NCBI RefSeq assembly: GCF_002953215.1
Contig: NZ_CP026378.1
Span: 3,764,540-3,828,539 of the forward strand
Length of the DNA stretch: 64,000 nucleotides
Source: Mixta calida
GTDB taxonomy: Bacteria > Pseudomonadota > Gammaproteobacteria > Enterobacterales > Enterobacteriaceae
Direction of reading: 5' to 3'
Position 1 is the first letter of the stretch, and every line of letters starts with the position of its first letter. The notes under the pieces are model-generated. The model saw only the letters and a list, made by a program, of their open reading frames with translations, was not told the origin of the DNA and made no database searches. A program made the position numbers and the translations under genes. This document shows, piece after piece, positions 1 to 7,316 of the stretch.

Positions 1-93
1 ACTGACCGAAACAACGCAGGATTTACTGTAGCGCGACTTACCAGCACGTCGAATGGTAGCGTCAACGGCTTTTATTTGGCGCTCGGAATATAA
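1..93 (+). CDS. Alternative tail fibre C-terminus (3' fragment)
   Basis: An open frame enters from the left edge and stops at 91-93, giving 30 residues that end in GFYLALGI. The fibre gene on the other strand ends in GFYIVIGY, so this looks like the C-terminus of a second tail fibre module. It is followed on the same strand by a tail-fibre-assembly gene, the usual partner of a variable fibre end. In Mu- and P1-like invertible systems the inactive variable end lies in exactly this opposite orientation. Whether it has its own start or is a headless cassette cannot be told from the visible part. Confidence 0.55.
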   Translation, partial: TDRNNAGFTVARLTSTSNGSVNGFYLALGI

Positions 94-223
94 CGTTACT
101 TCACTGCCATCGACTATAAAAATAAAATCGTCTTGTTGTTTGGTACATGGCACAACAGTAATTCATTAAAACTAAAGAAAAGTGAATTTAGAATATGGCT
201 TTATATTTATTGGAGGATATCTA

Positions 224-769
224 ATGAGTTACTGGTTTAGCCCTGAACACAATGCTTTTTACCCCAAAGCCCTTGAAAATGTATACAAGAGTGCAGGGGC
301 GCTCCCAAGTGATTTAAAAGATGTAAGTGACGATGTTTTTATGAAATATTCCGGGATGCCACCTGCTGGAAAAATACGGGCCCCTGATAATGAAGGCTTT
401 CCATGCTGGGCTGACATGCCTGTTCCTAAATTGTCTGAAGATGAATTAAAAGCACAAGCCAGAAAGTTACGTGATGACTTTATATTATCAACAGATCGGA
501 TGTTAGTTGTGGACTATACAATTAATGATATCTCTCTGTCTGATGAACAGCGCGAAGAATTGTTAAAAGTTCGTGCCAGCTTCAAAACCTGGCCTAATGA
601 TGATGGATGGCCGAAAATCGCGCTGCCAGAAATCCCTTCATGGATTTTGATTGAGGCAGTTGATAATGGCTATGTGGTTCCTGTATGGCCAATTAATAAA
701 AAGCCCGAAAGGGCTTTTTTTATTAGAACGCTTCTTTTTAATAGCCTATTACAATATAAAAACCAGTAA
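224..769 (+). CDS. Tail fibre assembly protein (Tfa / P2 gpG-like)
   Basis: A 181-residue protein beginning MSYWFSPEHNAFYP, typical of the Caudo_TAP (Tfa) chaperones that help trimerise or attach phage tail fibres. The start is chosen because GGAGG lies at 212-216, eight bases upstream; a longer frame from 182 has no such site. It follows the fibre C-terminus that ends at 93 and runs the same way, so it probably serves that alternative end. Its last 32 bases overlap the end of the convergent fibre gene. The frame reads through a terminator-like hairpin at 698-721, so the final residues may not be original. The function is known from the family; the pairing with the upstream fragment is inferred. 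Confidence 0.75.
   Translation: MSYWFSPEHNAFYPKALENVYKSAGALPSDLKDVSDDVFMKYSGMPPAGKIRAPDNEGFPCWADMPVPKLSEDELKAQARKLRDDFILSTDRMLVVDYTINDISLSDEQREELLKVRASFKTWPNDDGWPKIALPEIPSWILIEAVDNGYVVPVWPINKKPERAFFIRTLLFNSLLQYKNQ
698..721. terminator. Hairpin between convergent tfa and fibre genes
   Basis: The sequence AAAAAGCCC-GAAA-GGGCTTTTT forms a stem with a GAAA loop, a T run on the plus strand and an A run on its other side, so it can act as an intrinsic terminator in both directions. It lies inside the end of the tfa frame and 17 bases beyond the fibre stop codon. Confidence 0.7.
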
Positions 770-1889
770 CGCCCTCCGTATTACCAGAAGAAAAAGCTCT
801 AAACTGACTTTTACTCATTATCAGAAAAGATAATATTCCTGCTACTGCTGGCGAGTAGCCAGAATGAGATATGACCATTCTTAAAGCTGCATTGGGGAAT
901 GGAACCGTAAAATTATTTACGACTCCTTTATCAGCCCCAGCACCGGCGCAACTGGCATAGCCCCACTGAATAATTAATTTAATCCCGTTTCCGGTTGGTA
1001 AACTTATCCATCCATTTTCACCAATTGACACTGTCGCAGCAGGCAGTTTTGCAGCTTCGCCCAAACCAAGATTTTTGAGAAACGCCGCCACGTCAGCGAT
1101 ATCGCTGCCATTCTTCGCAATATCCATTTTCCCGGCCAGCTTGTTCAGCACCGTGGTCGAGAAATTCGGATCATTGCCCAGCGCGTCGGCCAGCTCTTTC
1201 AGCGTATCGAGCGTGGCAGGTGCCGCTCCGGCCAGCGCCGAAAGCGCAGCGGTAACAAATGCCGTGGTTGCCAGCTGCGTAGTGTTGTTGCCCGCTGCAG
1301 GCGTCGGGGCTTTTGGTGTACCGGTAAAGGTCGGGCTGACCTTTGGCGCATACTGCGAATGCGGATCGGCGGCAGCGAGATGTTTCGCCATCAGGCTGTC
1401 CGCGTACTGGCGTACCTCAATCACGTTATCATCCACGTATTTACGCGTTGCCAGCACTACCGACGGGTCAATTTTCAGCGTCACGGCAGCCATGCTGTTC
1501 ACGATTAAAATCATGCGGATGGTTTGGGTGCGTCCACTGCCTTCCTGTAGCTGCGGCTTGTAGGTTTCGGCACAGTTCGCCACGGCCACCATATCGCCGT
1601 CGGCATCAAACAGGCCGATTTCACGTATCCAGAAGCCGCCCTCATTTTCAGGAATGACCTGCTCGGCAATAATCTGGCTGCTGTTCACCGCGTCCACGCT
1701 CAGCGAATTTAGCGCGGCGCGGCGCTTTTCATTAACGAGCCTGGTCTGTGAAGCGTCAGGCGTTGGTAACGTGCCGCCGCCGTCACCCACGGCCATTTCG
1801 GTAATCTGGATTTTGGTGCCGAGCGCCGCTGCGTTGGCGAGCTTGGCCGCGCCCTGATTCGTCAGCAGGGCATAGAATTTTGTTGTCAT
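738..1889 (-). CDS. H: Tail fibre protein (P2 gpH-like), switchable C-terminus
   Basis: A 383-residue tail fibre. Residues 1 to about 155 are the conserved tail-collar fibre N-terminal domain (MTTKFYALLTNQG start, later GGFWIREIGLFDADG) that binds the baseplate. The middle carries the short collagen-poor repeats of P2 fibres (TPKAPTP, NNTTQLATTAFV, LADALGNDPNFSTTVLNKL). The last 110 residues or so follow the peptide FLKNLGLGEA, which is encoded by the inversion crossover site at 1056-1081, and their DNA is more AT-rich than the rest. The protein is shorter than P2 gpH (about 670 aa). Its ATG overlaps the stop of gpI by four bases. The C-terminus should decide receptor choice. Confidence 0.88.
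   Translation of the reverse strand: MTTKFYALLTNQGAAKLANAAALGTKIQITEMAVGDGGGTLPTPDASQTRLVNEKRRAALNSLSVDAVNSSQIIAEQVIPENEGGFWIREIGLFDADGDMVAVANCAETYKPQLQEGSGRTQTIRMILIVNSMAAVTLKIDPSVVLATRKYVDDNVIEVRQYADSLMAKHLAAADPHSQYAPKVSPTFTGTPKAPTPAAGNNTTQLATTAFVTAALSALAGAAPATLDTLKELADALGNDPNFSTTVLNKLAGKMDIAKNGSDIADVAAFLKNLGLGEAAKLPAATVSIGENGWISLPTGNGIKLIIQWGYASCAGAGADKGVVNNFTVPFPNAALRMVISHSGYSPAVAGILSFLIMSKSQFRAFSSGNTEGVTGFYIVIGY
1056..1081. other. Din-family (gix/hix/cix-like) inversion crossover site
   Basis: These 26 bases contain TTC, a four-base spacer, AAACCAAG-A-TTTTTGA and a final AA. From memory, the Salmonella hixL site has the same layout and matches at all positions except the four-base spacer, one central base and one base near the end. 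The minus strand encodes FLKNLGLGEA in the fibre, the peptide at which serine-invertase sites are usually found in Mu, P1 and P2-like fibre genes. The partner site and the invertase gene should lie left of position 1. Function is inferred. Confidence 0.7.
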
Positions 1890-3394
1890 GCGTGTACGTC
1901 CGTCAGGTCAGTAATATGCACCGCTGCGCCGGTATAACCCGGCCCGCTCACGGTAATGGTTTCAGGTGTGTAAGGGTAAACGGTCAGCTCATCCCCACTG
2001 TAGGCTGCTGCTGCAACCGGCAGCGCGCCGGTTGAGTCCAGGTTAATCGACAGCCCGATAAGGTGGCGACTGCAGGGTTTTGCATCCGCTATCAGGCGCT
2101 CCAGCTCGGTATACATTTCCTGCGTAATGCCGGTATCCAGCACGCCCACGTCCAGGCGAAACGTGCCGGGTGCCTCACCGGTTTTCCACCACTCAATGAT
2201 GCGGATCAGATAGCCGAGCGGCTCCACCACGCGACGCAGCGAGCCGATGGTGCCTTTATGCCGGTGAACGTATTCCGACGCGGCGACCACGCTGCGCTTT
2301 GTGGCTTCCGGCCAGCTGGCATCCCAGCGGTCAACCGACCAGGCCCAGGCGAGATACGGCAGCAGCTCAACCGGGCAGGTCTGCGCGTTCCACAGTTTGC
2401 GCAACGGCACCGGAATGGTTTCTATCTTCGCGCAGGCTTCAGCAGCGGCCACTTCCAGCACCGATGAGCCGGACGGCAGCAGGCGATCACTCATCTGAAC
2501 CCCGACCGTTATGCGGTAGCCGGTGCAGTAGGCGGCCTGCGTCTTGTCCAGCACCACGTCGGCCGCCGGCTGCGCCAGTTCAACACGCTGCACGCCCTCA
2601 ACATGCAGCGCGGCATACAGCGCTGACTTGCGAATGTCACGGCCGAGGCGGGCCTGCGCGCTGACAAAGGCAGCGAGCTTTTTCTCGGCAGCGGCGCGCA
2701 CAGGTTCAGCTTCCGGCCCCGGATAGAGGTACAGCGCCGCCTCAACGGCATAATTTACGATAGCGGCCGACTGCACCGTGACGCGATCGGCCACCGGGCG
2801 CACGTTCTCATCGTTCAGCGCGGCATCCACCACGGCCAGCAGGTCGGATGGGGCTTCGCCGTTACCCTCACGCGACAGCACCGTGACGGTGACGCAGGCG
2901 GGCGACGGGCTGATGGCCGAGGCATCCGCCACGCGGCCGTCGGCGCTTTTCGCATGATATTCGTAGGCACCGGTCGGCCCGGCCACGCTCAGCCCCTCAA
3001 AGGCAGACGCCACGCGCAGCCGGAAATCGTCGTTACTTTCCATCACTGCGGGCGTCGGCGGGATGGTGGTATCGTCGGCCGGGGTAAGTGTCAGGCGGGT
3101 AACGCCGTTGTTTGCGCCGAGCTGGTCAAGGTCACCGTCACTGGCGTAGGCCACCATATTTGCCTGCGCCGCTTCATTCACGCGCTGGCGCAGAATGACC
3201 TCGCGGTAGGCGTTTTCCTGTAACAGCTTCACAATCGGCTCAGACTCCAGCGCCAGCGTGCGGGCAATGGTCGCCTGCTGCTCAGCCGGGTAAAGCGAAA
3301 TCAGCGTGGCTTTGCGTTCGGCCAGCAGCGTTTCGTAATCCAGCACCTCAACCACATCGGGCGCAGGCAGCTGGCTCAGGTCAATGGTTGCCAT
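1886..3394 (-). CDS. J-I: Baseplate gpJ fused to tail protein gpI by an apparent frameshift
   Basis: This 502-residue frame contains two P2 baseplate proteins. Residues 1 to about 298 match gpJ (start MATIDLSQLPAPDVVE; ALESEPIVKLLQENAYRE; SPSPACVTVTVLSREGNG), a baseplate wedge protein. From MSDRLLPSGSSVLEVA onward it matches gpI (CPVELLPYLAWAWSVDRWD; HRHKGTIGSLRRVVEPLG). In P2 these are separate genes. Restoring one G to the run read on the minus strand from 2500-2503 gives gpJ an ending GSDE and a TGA at 2487-2489, exactly 302 residues as I remember P2 gpJ, while gpI starts at ATG 2494 (202 residues) with an eight-base overlap. So the fusion is probably one lost base or a consensus error. 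Confidence 0.85.
   Translation of the reverse strand: MATIDLSQLPAPDVVEVLDYETLLAERKATLISLYPAEQQATIARTLALESEPIVKLLQENAYREVILRQRVNEAAQANMVAYASDGDLDQLGANNGVTRLTLTPADDTTIPPTPAVMESNDDFRLRVASAFEGLSVAGPTGAYEYHAKSADGRVADASAISPSPACVTVTVLSREGNGEAPSDLLAVVDAALNDENVRPVADRVTVQSAAIVNYAVEAALYLYPGPEAEPVRAAAEKKLAAFVSAQARLGRDIRKSALYAALHVEGVQRVELAQPAADVVLDKTQAAYCTGYRITVGVQMSDRLLPSGSSVLEVAAAEACAKIETIPVPLRKLWNAQTCPVELLPYLAWAWSVDRWDASWPEATKRSVVAASEYVHRHKGTIGSLRRVVEPLGYLIRIIEWWKTGEAPGTFRLDVGVLDTGITQEMYTELERLIADAKPCSRHLIGLSINLDSTGALPVAAAAYSGDELTVYPYTPETITVSGPGYTGAAVHITDLTDVHA
2500..2503 (-). other. Probable one-base deletion at the J/I junction
   Basis: A C run of four on the plus strand (G run on the coding strand). 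Adding one G restores the P2-like end of gpJ and an ATG start for gpI eight bases before the gpJ stop ends. The same kind of change, loss of one G from a G run, is seen in the sensor kinase at 32476-32480. Confidence 0.7.
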
Positions 3395-3398
3395 AGTT

Positions 3399-3749
3399 TC
3401 AGCTCACGGGAACGGTTAGTGAAAAATCCTGCGCGGTGTCGGTGCGGCTGCCGGAGATTTCCACCACCATGCCGCCGTCAAACGCAGGTTCGTAGCTGAT
3501 GGACGTCAGCTTTACGCGCGGCTCCCACTGCAAAATCGCCATATAGCAGGCCGACATAATTTGCAGGCGCAGCGCCGCGTTCTGCGGCTGGTCAATCAGC
3601 GCTGACAGCAGCGAGCCATAGCTGCGGCGCATAATCCGGGAGCCGATCGGCGTGGTGAGAATGTCGCGCACTGACTGGCGGATATGTTCAAGGTCTGCCA
3701 GCGCCTCGCCGGTGTCGCGGCTCATGCCGCTGTATTGCGCAGTAGTCAT
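3399..3749 (-). CDS. W: Baseplate protein gpW
   Basis: A 116-residue protein of the gpW/gp25 baseplate family, which in T4 and P2 phages starts sheath assembly from the baseplate wedge. Matching stretches are HIRQSVRDILTTPIGSR and YGSLLSALIDQPQN, then ACYMAILQWEPRV. The length matches P2 gpW. The ATG overlaps the gpV stop as ATGA, which points to translational coupling. The gene runs V-W-J-I as in P2. Confidence 0.93.
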   Translation of the reverse strand: MTTAQYSGMSRDTGEALADLEHIRQSVRDILTTPIGSRIMRRSYGSLLSALIDQPQNAALRLQIMSACYMAILQWEPRVKLTSISYEPAFDGGMVVEISGSRTDTAQDFSLTVPVS

Positions 3750-4330
3750 AGTGGCGCTCCCGTTGTTCCGCCGCTGTCGCCTTTATGTTGATGCGTATGC
3801 AAAATTTTGCCGTTAGAGCTGAACGCGCCACCGCTGTGCTGCACATCGCCTTTCATGGTGCCGCCGCCGGTCAGCTCAAAGGTGGCGGTTTTCAGCGCAT
3901 GAGTGCATTCAACCAGCGGGCTGTCCAGGGTGATGCTTACCGCCGCCTTAATCAGCGCGGTCTGGATGCCGGTTGCGGTCAGCGCGCCGGTATCCGGCTC
4001 GTACTCAATCACGGCACCGTCCGGGAATGACCAGTGCAGGGCGTCAGCTGATGCCGACGGGGCAGGGTTGTTGTCAGAAAACACGCCGGGCAGCACAAAG
4101 CCGGTGTCAAGCTCGCCGCCGAGGCAAAGGACAAGCACCTGCTCGCCCACAGACGGCGCACTCCATGAGCGTGAGCGCCCGGCGCGGGCGGTGAGCCAGT
4201 GCAGCCAGTCAGTAGTGTTGTTTCCCGTATCTACACGGCAAAGCCCGTCGTCCAGATTGACGGCGGCCACGGTGCCGATGCGGATCAGGTTGCGCAGCAG
4301 GCGCAGGATTTCGCTGATTTGTTCGTTCAT
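3746..4330 (-). CDS. V: Baseplate spike protein gpV
   Basis: A 194-residue homologue of P2 gpV, the trimeric central spike that pierces the outer membrane. The N-terminal OB-fold part has DWLHWLTARAGRSRSW and SVGEQVLVLCLGGELDTGFVLPG; the C-terminal part forms the beta-helix tip and ends HTHQHKGDSGGTTGAPL, with the His-X-His that binds iron in the P2 tip. It is somewhat shorter than P2 gpV (about 211 residues), with the loss in the beta-helix. The start MNEQISEILRLL is preferred over a longer frame that begins at 4369 with an N-terminus unlike the family. Confidence 0.93.
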   Translation of the reverse strand: MNEQISEILRLLRNLIRIGTVAAVNLDDGLCRVDTGNNTTDWLHWLTARAGRSRSWSAPSVGEQVLVLCLGGELDTGFVLPGVFSDNNPAPSASADALHWSFPDGAVIEYEPDTGALTATGIQTALIKAAVSITLDSPLVECTHALKTATFELTGGGTMKGDVQHSGGAFSSNGKILHTHQHKGDSGGTTGAPL

Positions 4331-4399
4331 GGCGTTAGTGTTACGCCGGACGGCTGGAGCGACAATCAATCGTCGCCCGCTGATAAATCACCGGACAGG

Positions 4400-4849
4400 T
4401 TATTCCGCCAGGCGGTTAATGATTTCCATCTCAATTGCGTGCATATCGGCATCGTTCAGGCCGAGCAGCGGGCGCGCTTCATACAACACCTCTTTCACCC
4501 TGCGGGCTGGCCGGTCGCGCAGCCCGTAATGATGCACGCGGGCCATGCGCTGCACCTTGCCGGTAAACTCCACCACGGCGTCGTCAGCGCTGGCCTTTGC
4601 CTTCATGTACTTTGCGGTGCGCAGCTTTTTGAACATCTCATGCTTTACCCGGCCTTTCTTGTTCCTGACCGGCTGCGCCCGGCGAGGCGCAAACGGCGTG
4701 CCGTCCGGGGCCTGCTGGCGCTTAATGTTCTGCTGCTGACTGGCGCGCAGCCGCTTCGCAATATTGCGGGCCATCTCTTTACGCGTTGCAGGCGACAGGT
4801 TTGCAATCAGCGCGGCCAGGCGTCCGTCGAACGCTTCCAGCCCGTTCAT
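4400..4849 (-). CDS. S: Tail completion protein gpS
   Basis: A 149-residue, basic protein matching P2 gpS, which together with gpR finishes the tail tube end before head joining. It contains the family stretches RLRASQQQNIKRQQAPDGTPF and RVHHYGLRDRPARRVKEV. Its ATG overlaps the gpR stop by four bases. A 69-base gap separates it from gpV; nothing else is visible there. Confidence 0.9.
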   Translation of the reverse strand: MNGLEAFDGRLAALIANLSPATRKEMARNIAKRLRASQQQNIKRQQAPDGTPFAPRRAQPVRNKKGRVKHEMFKKLRTAKYMKAKASADDAVVEFTGKVQRMARVHHYGLRDRPARRVKEVLYEARPLLGLNDADMHAIEMEIINRLAE

Positions 4850-5313
4850 GGGGTCAGCTCGCTGACCAGCTCGCCATGCACATAAAGCTGAAGCGGCCGG
4901 TTGACGTTTTCCGGCAACGGCGGCTCGCCGATATGGTCAACGTGCAGCGCATCGCCGTCCTGCTTCACAAGCACGCGCTCAGTGAGTTGCAGATCGATGC
5001 TGATATCGCAGAGCGTGTCGCTTAACACATCCACCTTAAAGGTGAAGCCGGTGCGGCGCTTTTCTTCGGTCGCCATAATGTCGGGTTGATTCTCACGCAG
5101 CCAGGCCAGCACCGGCACCATCACCAGATCGATATCGTCGGCATAGTCAGTAATCACCAGATTCAGCTGATACTGGTATTCAAACGACAGCGAGCTGGCG
5201 AGCGTCGAGGCAATCCGGCCGCTGTCAATAAACACATTCAGGCTGTCAGGGTTTCGCGCCAGCAGCGGGACGCTGTTTGTCAGCGCCTCGCGCAGCTGTT
5301 TCGGTTTCAGCAT
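4846..5313 (-). CDS. R: Tail completion protein gpR
   Basis: A 155-residue homologue of P2 gpR with the same length as I recall for the P2 protein. Diagnostic stretches are IASTLASSLSFEYQYQLN and VPVLAWLRENQPDIMATEEK followed by GFTFKVDVLSDT. It acts with gpS at the head-proximal end of the tail. Its 5' end overlaps the 3' end of the Rz1-like gene by 68 bases, the compact arrangement found in P2. Confidence 0.93.
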   Translation of the reverse strand: MLKPKQLREALTNSVPLLARNPDSLNVFIDSGRIASTLASSLSFEYQYQLNLVITDYADDIDLVMVPVLAWLRENQPDIMATEEKRRTGFTFKVDVLSDTLCDISIDLQLTERVLVKQDGDALHVDHIGEPPLPENVNRPLQLYVHGELVSELTP

Positions 5314-5566
5314 CGTGTTGCTCCTGGCATTCTTTGATGGTTTCCACCTGCAACCCGCAGGAAACGAGCGCAGCCTCCAGCTGGCGGTTATCAGCGGCCA
5401 GATCGCCCTGCGTCTGCAGCCGGTTGCCCGGCACCGGGCAGCTGGTCACGCGCGGGCAGCCAGTCCAGATAATCACGGGCGTTGCTGAAGGCGGGACGGC
5501 TGTGCAGCCGGACAACATCGTCAGGCAAAGCAGCAGCAGACCAGCCGCGTAGTGTCGGGTTTGCAT
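5246..5566 (-). CDS. lysC: Outer-membrane spanin, Rz1-like lipoprotein (LysC)
   Basis: A 106-residue lipoprotein: basic start MQTRHYAAG, hydrophobic stretch, then the lipobox LSGC at about residues 19-22, followed by a Pro-rich segment. It is the outer-membrane spanin partner of LysB; the two join membranes at the last step of lysis. Its 5' half lies in another frame inside the lysB gene (5391-5566), the usual embedded Rz/Rz1 layout, and its 3' end runs into gene R. The start is set by the signal peptide; the frame is open further upstream but without a secretion signal. Confidence 0.85.
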   Translation of the reverse strand: MQTRHYAAGLLLLCLTMLSGCTAVPPSATPVIIWTGCPRVTSCPVPGNRLQTQGDLAADNRQLEAALVSCGLQVETIKECQEQHDAETETAARGADKQRPAAGAKP

Positions 5567-5837
5567 CGGTTTCCCTCTGTACCTGCAGTTCACGGTTAAG
5601 GGCAGCGGTCGAGGCGCGGCCCTGCAGCAGTCGCAGCGCAGCCTCGCGCTTTGCCCCCTCGCGGGCCTCATCGTTCAGGCGGTTTATTGCCCTGTCCCGG
5701 CTTTCAATTCCGGCCGACAACGTGCCGATAACGCGCTGCGCCTGCGTCAGCTCATTTTCCGTTAAGGACAGACGCCAGCAGGCGAAGGCCAGCGCCGCCA
5801 GCGCCACGGCCAGCCCCACGGCAATCAGGCGCATCAT
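5391..5837 (-). CDS. lysB: Inner-membrane spanin, Rz-like (LysB)
   Basis: A 148-residue protein with an N-terminal membrane anchor ([21 protein letters not shown]) followed by a long, charged, probably coiled-coil segment to about residue 90. This is the type II inner-membrane spanin of P2-like phages. The ATG overlaps the endolysin stop as ATGA and is preceded by an AAGGGGG site, which decides it against a longer frame from 5951. The lysC gene is nested in its second half. Confidence 0.85.
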   Translation of the reverse strand: MMRLIAVGLAVALAALAFACWRLSLTENELTQAQRVIGTLSAGIESRDRAINRLNDEAREGAKREAALRLLQGRASTAALNRELQVQRETDANPTLRGWSAAALPDDVVRLHSRPAFSNARDYLDWLPARDQLPGAGQPAADAGRSGR

Positions 5838-6343
5838 GCAGCCCCCTTCAGGCACCAGGCCAGTTCCCGGTCGCGGCGGTTCTGCAGCCCCTGGCTGAAT
5901 ACGCCTTTCACAAATACCCAGCGCGGCAGCTGCAGGCAGGCGCTGCGCCACTCGCCCCGGTTGATGTGAGCGCCGAGCGTGGAGCGGCAGGCGGCGTAGG
6001 TGCCGACGTTAAACGCCCACGACACCACCGCGTCATAGACCGGCTGCGGCATGTCGTTGCGCATACAGGCATCAATCACGCGCTCCACGCGCATCACGTC
6101 ATACACCAGATTCACCGCCGCCTGGCGCTCGCTGATATGGCTCTGCGGCGTCACGCCTGCGGTATGGCCGATGCCGTTTGTCCAGACACCGGCGCTGCAC
6201 TGGTACGGCGAGGTGCGACAGCCTTCCGCATCCGCAATCAGCTGTAGCCCCGCTTCCGACGTTTTCAGGGTCTTGAACTGCGGCAACAGGGCGGCAATGG
6301 CAAGCACGGCCGCCACGGTGCAGCGTTTAGCGGTCTGGCTCAA
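5834..6343 (-). CDS. Endolysin, GH24 lysozyme with N-terminal signal anchor
   Basis: A 169-residue muramidase. Residues 9-21 or so are hydrophobic (VAAVLAIAALL) and end near charged residues, as in SAR endolysins that are held in the membrane and released when the holin depolarises it. The catalytic triad has the spacing E-8-C-5-T at Glu40, Cys49 and Thr55, found in P1 Lyz and R21. P2 itself uses a cytoplasmic LysK, so the export mode may differ here. The gene overlaps the holin end by 17 bases and the lysB start by four. SAR behaviour is inferred from the sequence. Confidence 0.85.
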   Translation of the reverse strand: MSQTAKRCTVAAVLAIAALLPQFKTLKTSEAGLQLIADAEGCRTSPYQCSAGVWTNGIGHTAGVTPQSHISERQAAVNLVYDVMRVERVIDACMRNDMPQPVYDAVVSWAFNVGTYAACRSTLGAHINRGEWRSACLQLPRWVFVKGVFSQGLQNRRDRELAWCLKGAA

Positions 6344-6551
6344 GGTTCACCCCCTGCACGCTCTGGCGCTGCAATTCATAGGTTTTGCGGCGGTAATGCC
6401 AGTTAATAAAAAAGGTCGCCACGTTAATCACCACGGTGATCACGGCCACGCCGGAGCCAACCATAAAGGCAATCTCCTGCGGCGTGTGGCGGCCAAACCA
6501 CATCAGGATGAGGCCGATCAGGTAGTTAATCAGCGAGCTGATTTTCTCCAT
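6327..6551 (-). CDS. Holin (pinholin-like small membrane protein)
   Basis: A 74-residue protein with two hydrophobic helices (about residues 4-18 and 27-48) and a basic C-terminal tail, WHYRRKTYELQRQ. It lies directly before the endolysin, so it should form the membrane lesions that set lysis time. A pinholin would suit a SAR endolysin. The ATG at 6551 is chosen; a GTG at 6566 in the same frame would overlap gene X and add five residues. No strong ribosome site separates the two choices. Confidence 0.8.
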   Translation of the reverse strand: MEKISSLINYLIGLILMWFGRHTPQEIAFMVGSGVAVITVVINVATFFINWHYRRKTYELQRQSVQGVNLEPDR

Positions 6552-6556
6552 GTTTG

Positions 6557-6760
6557 TTAGTCCCACAGGTTAACGGTTTCGCCCGTTGAGGCTTCCGGCA
6601 GCGGCGGCAGCGTCACCTCGCAGCCGTGCGGCAGCACCGGCCCGCTTTCCGCGAGGCCGGGATTGGCGGCATAAACCTGTTCAACCACCTGCTGCGTGCG
6701 CCCGTAATAGCGAAAGCAGATTTCATCAACGGTATCGCCCTGCTGCGCGTAAATTCTCAT
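6557..6760 (-). CDS. X: Tail protein gpX (LysM-like)
   Basis: A 67-residue protein like P2 gpX: a LysM-type fold with GDTVDEICFRYYGRT and PVLPHGCEVTLPP. It is needed for tail formation. Its ATG overlaps the stop of gene L in TAATG, so the two are coupled. It ends six bases before the holin start codon. Confidence 0.92.
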   Translation of the reverse strand: MRIYAQQGDTVDEICFRYYGRTQQVVEQVYAANPGLAESGPVLPHGCEVTLPPLPEASTGETVNLWD

Positions 6761-7224
6761 TACAGCAGGCTCACAATGCAGCCGGGCCTTTCGGCGATGC
6801 GGCTGATACTGAAACGGGCGTCACGCCAGTATTCGTCGGCGGTGCCTTCCACCACGTCGGCCTTTTTTCCGGCGGCGTCGTAGCCGCGATAGCGTTCGGC
6901 AATGGTGGCAGCCGTCAGCGCCGCCACGGCGGCAAAATAGTGCGTGACCTTTTCGCTTTCGCCGTCGAAGGTTTCGGCAGGCACCGACGTCAGCAGGGGA
7001 AAGCCTGCCGCCATCCTGTCCGCCCGCCAGTCGTACAGCTCGGCGTTCACTTCGGAAATCGCGGTCTTTACTGCCAGCCGCAGACGGTCGGCGGTGACGG
7101 TGCCTTCCAGGCGCAGCGCGTTGCGCAGCTGTTGCAGGTCAATGTCAGGCCAGAAAAAGGTGTTTTTCACCGGCGGCTCGGCATCGGGTGCCGGTCGCTG
7201 TCCGTTTATCACTACTGAAGTCAT
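6760..7224 (-). CDS. L: Head completion/stabilization protein gpL
   Basis: A 154-residue homologue of P2 gpL, which closes and stabilises the filled head. It shows FWPDIDLQQLRNALRLEGTVT, VKTAISEVNAELYDWR, and the C-terminal DEYWRDARFSISRI typical of the family. It follows gene M after a 92-base gap that has no recognisable gene, a slightly larger gap than elsewhere in this operon. Confidence 0.93.
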   Translation of the reverse strand: MTSVVINGQRPAPDAEPPVKNTFFWPDIDLQQLRNALRLEGTVTADRLRLAVKTAISEVNAELYDWRADRMAAGFPLLTSVPAETFDGESEKVTHYFAAVAALTAATIAERYRGYDAAGKKADVVEGTADEYWRDARFSISRIAERPGCIVSLL

Positions 7225-7316
7225 TTCATGGCCTCTGAATAGGTGGGCGGTGGAGGACGGCGCAGACGCTTAACAAGCGCATTGCCGTCCTGCCGCCCGG
7301 CGCGGGGCGCGTTCTG

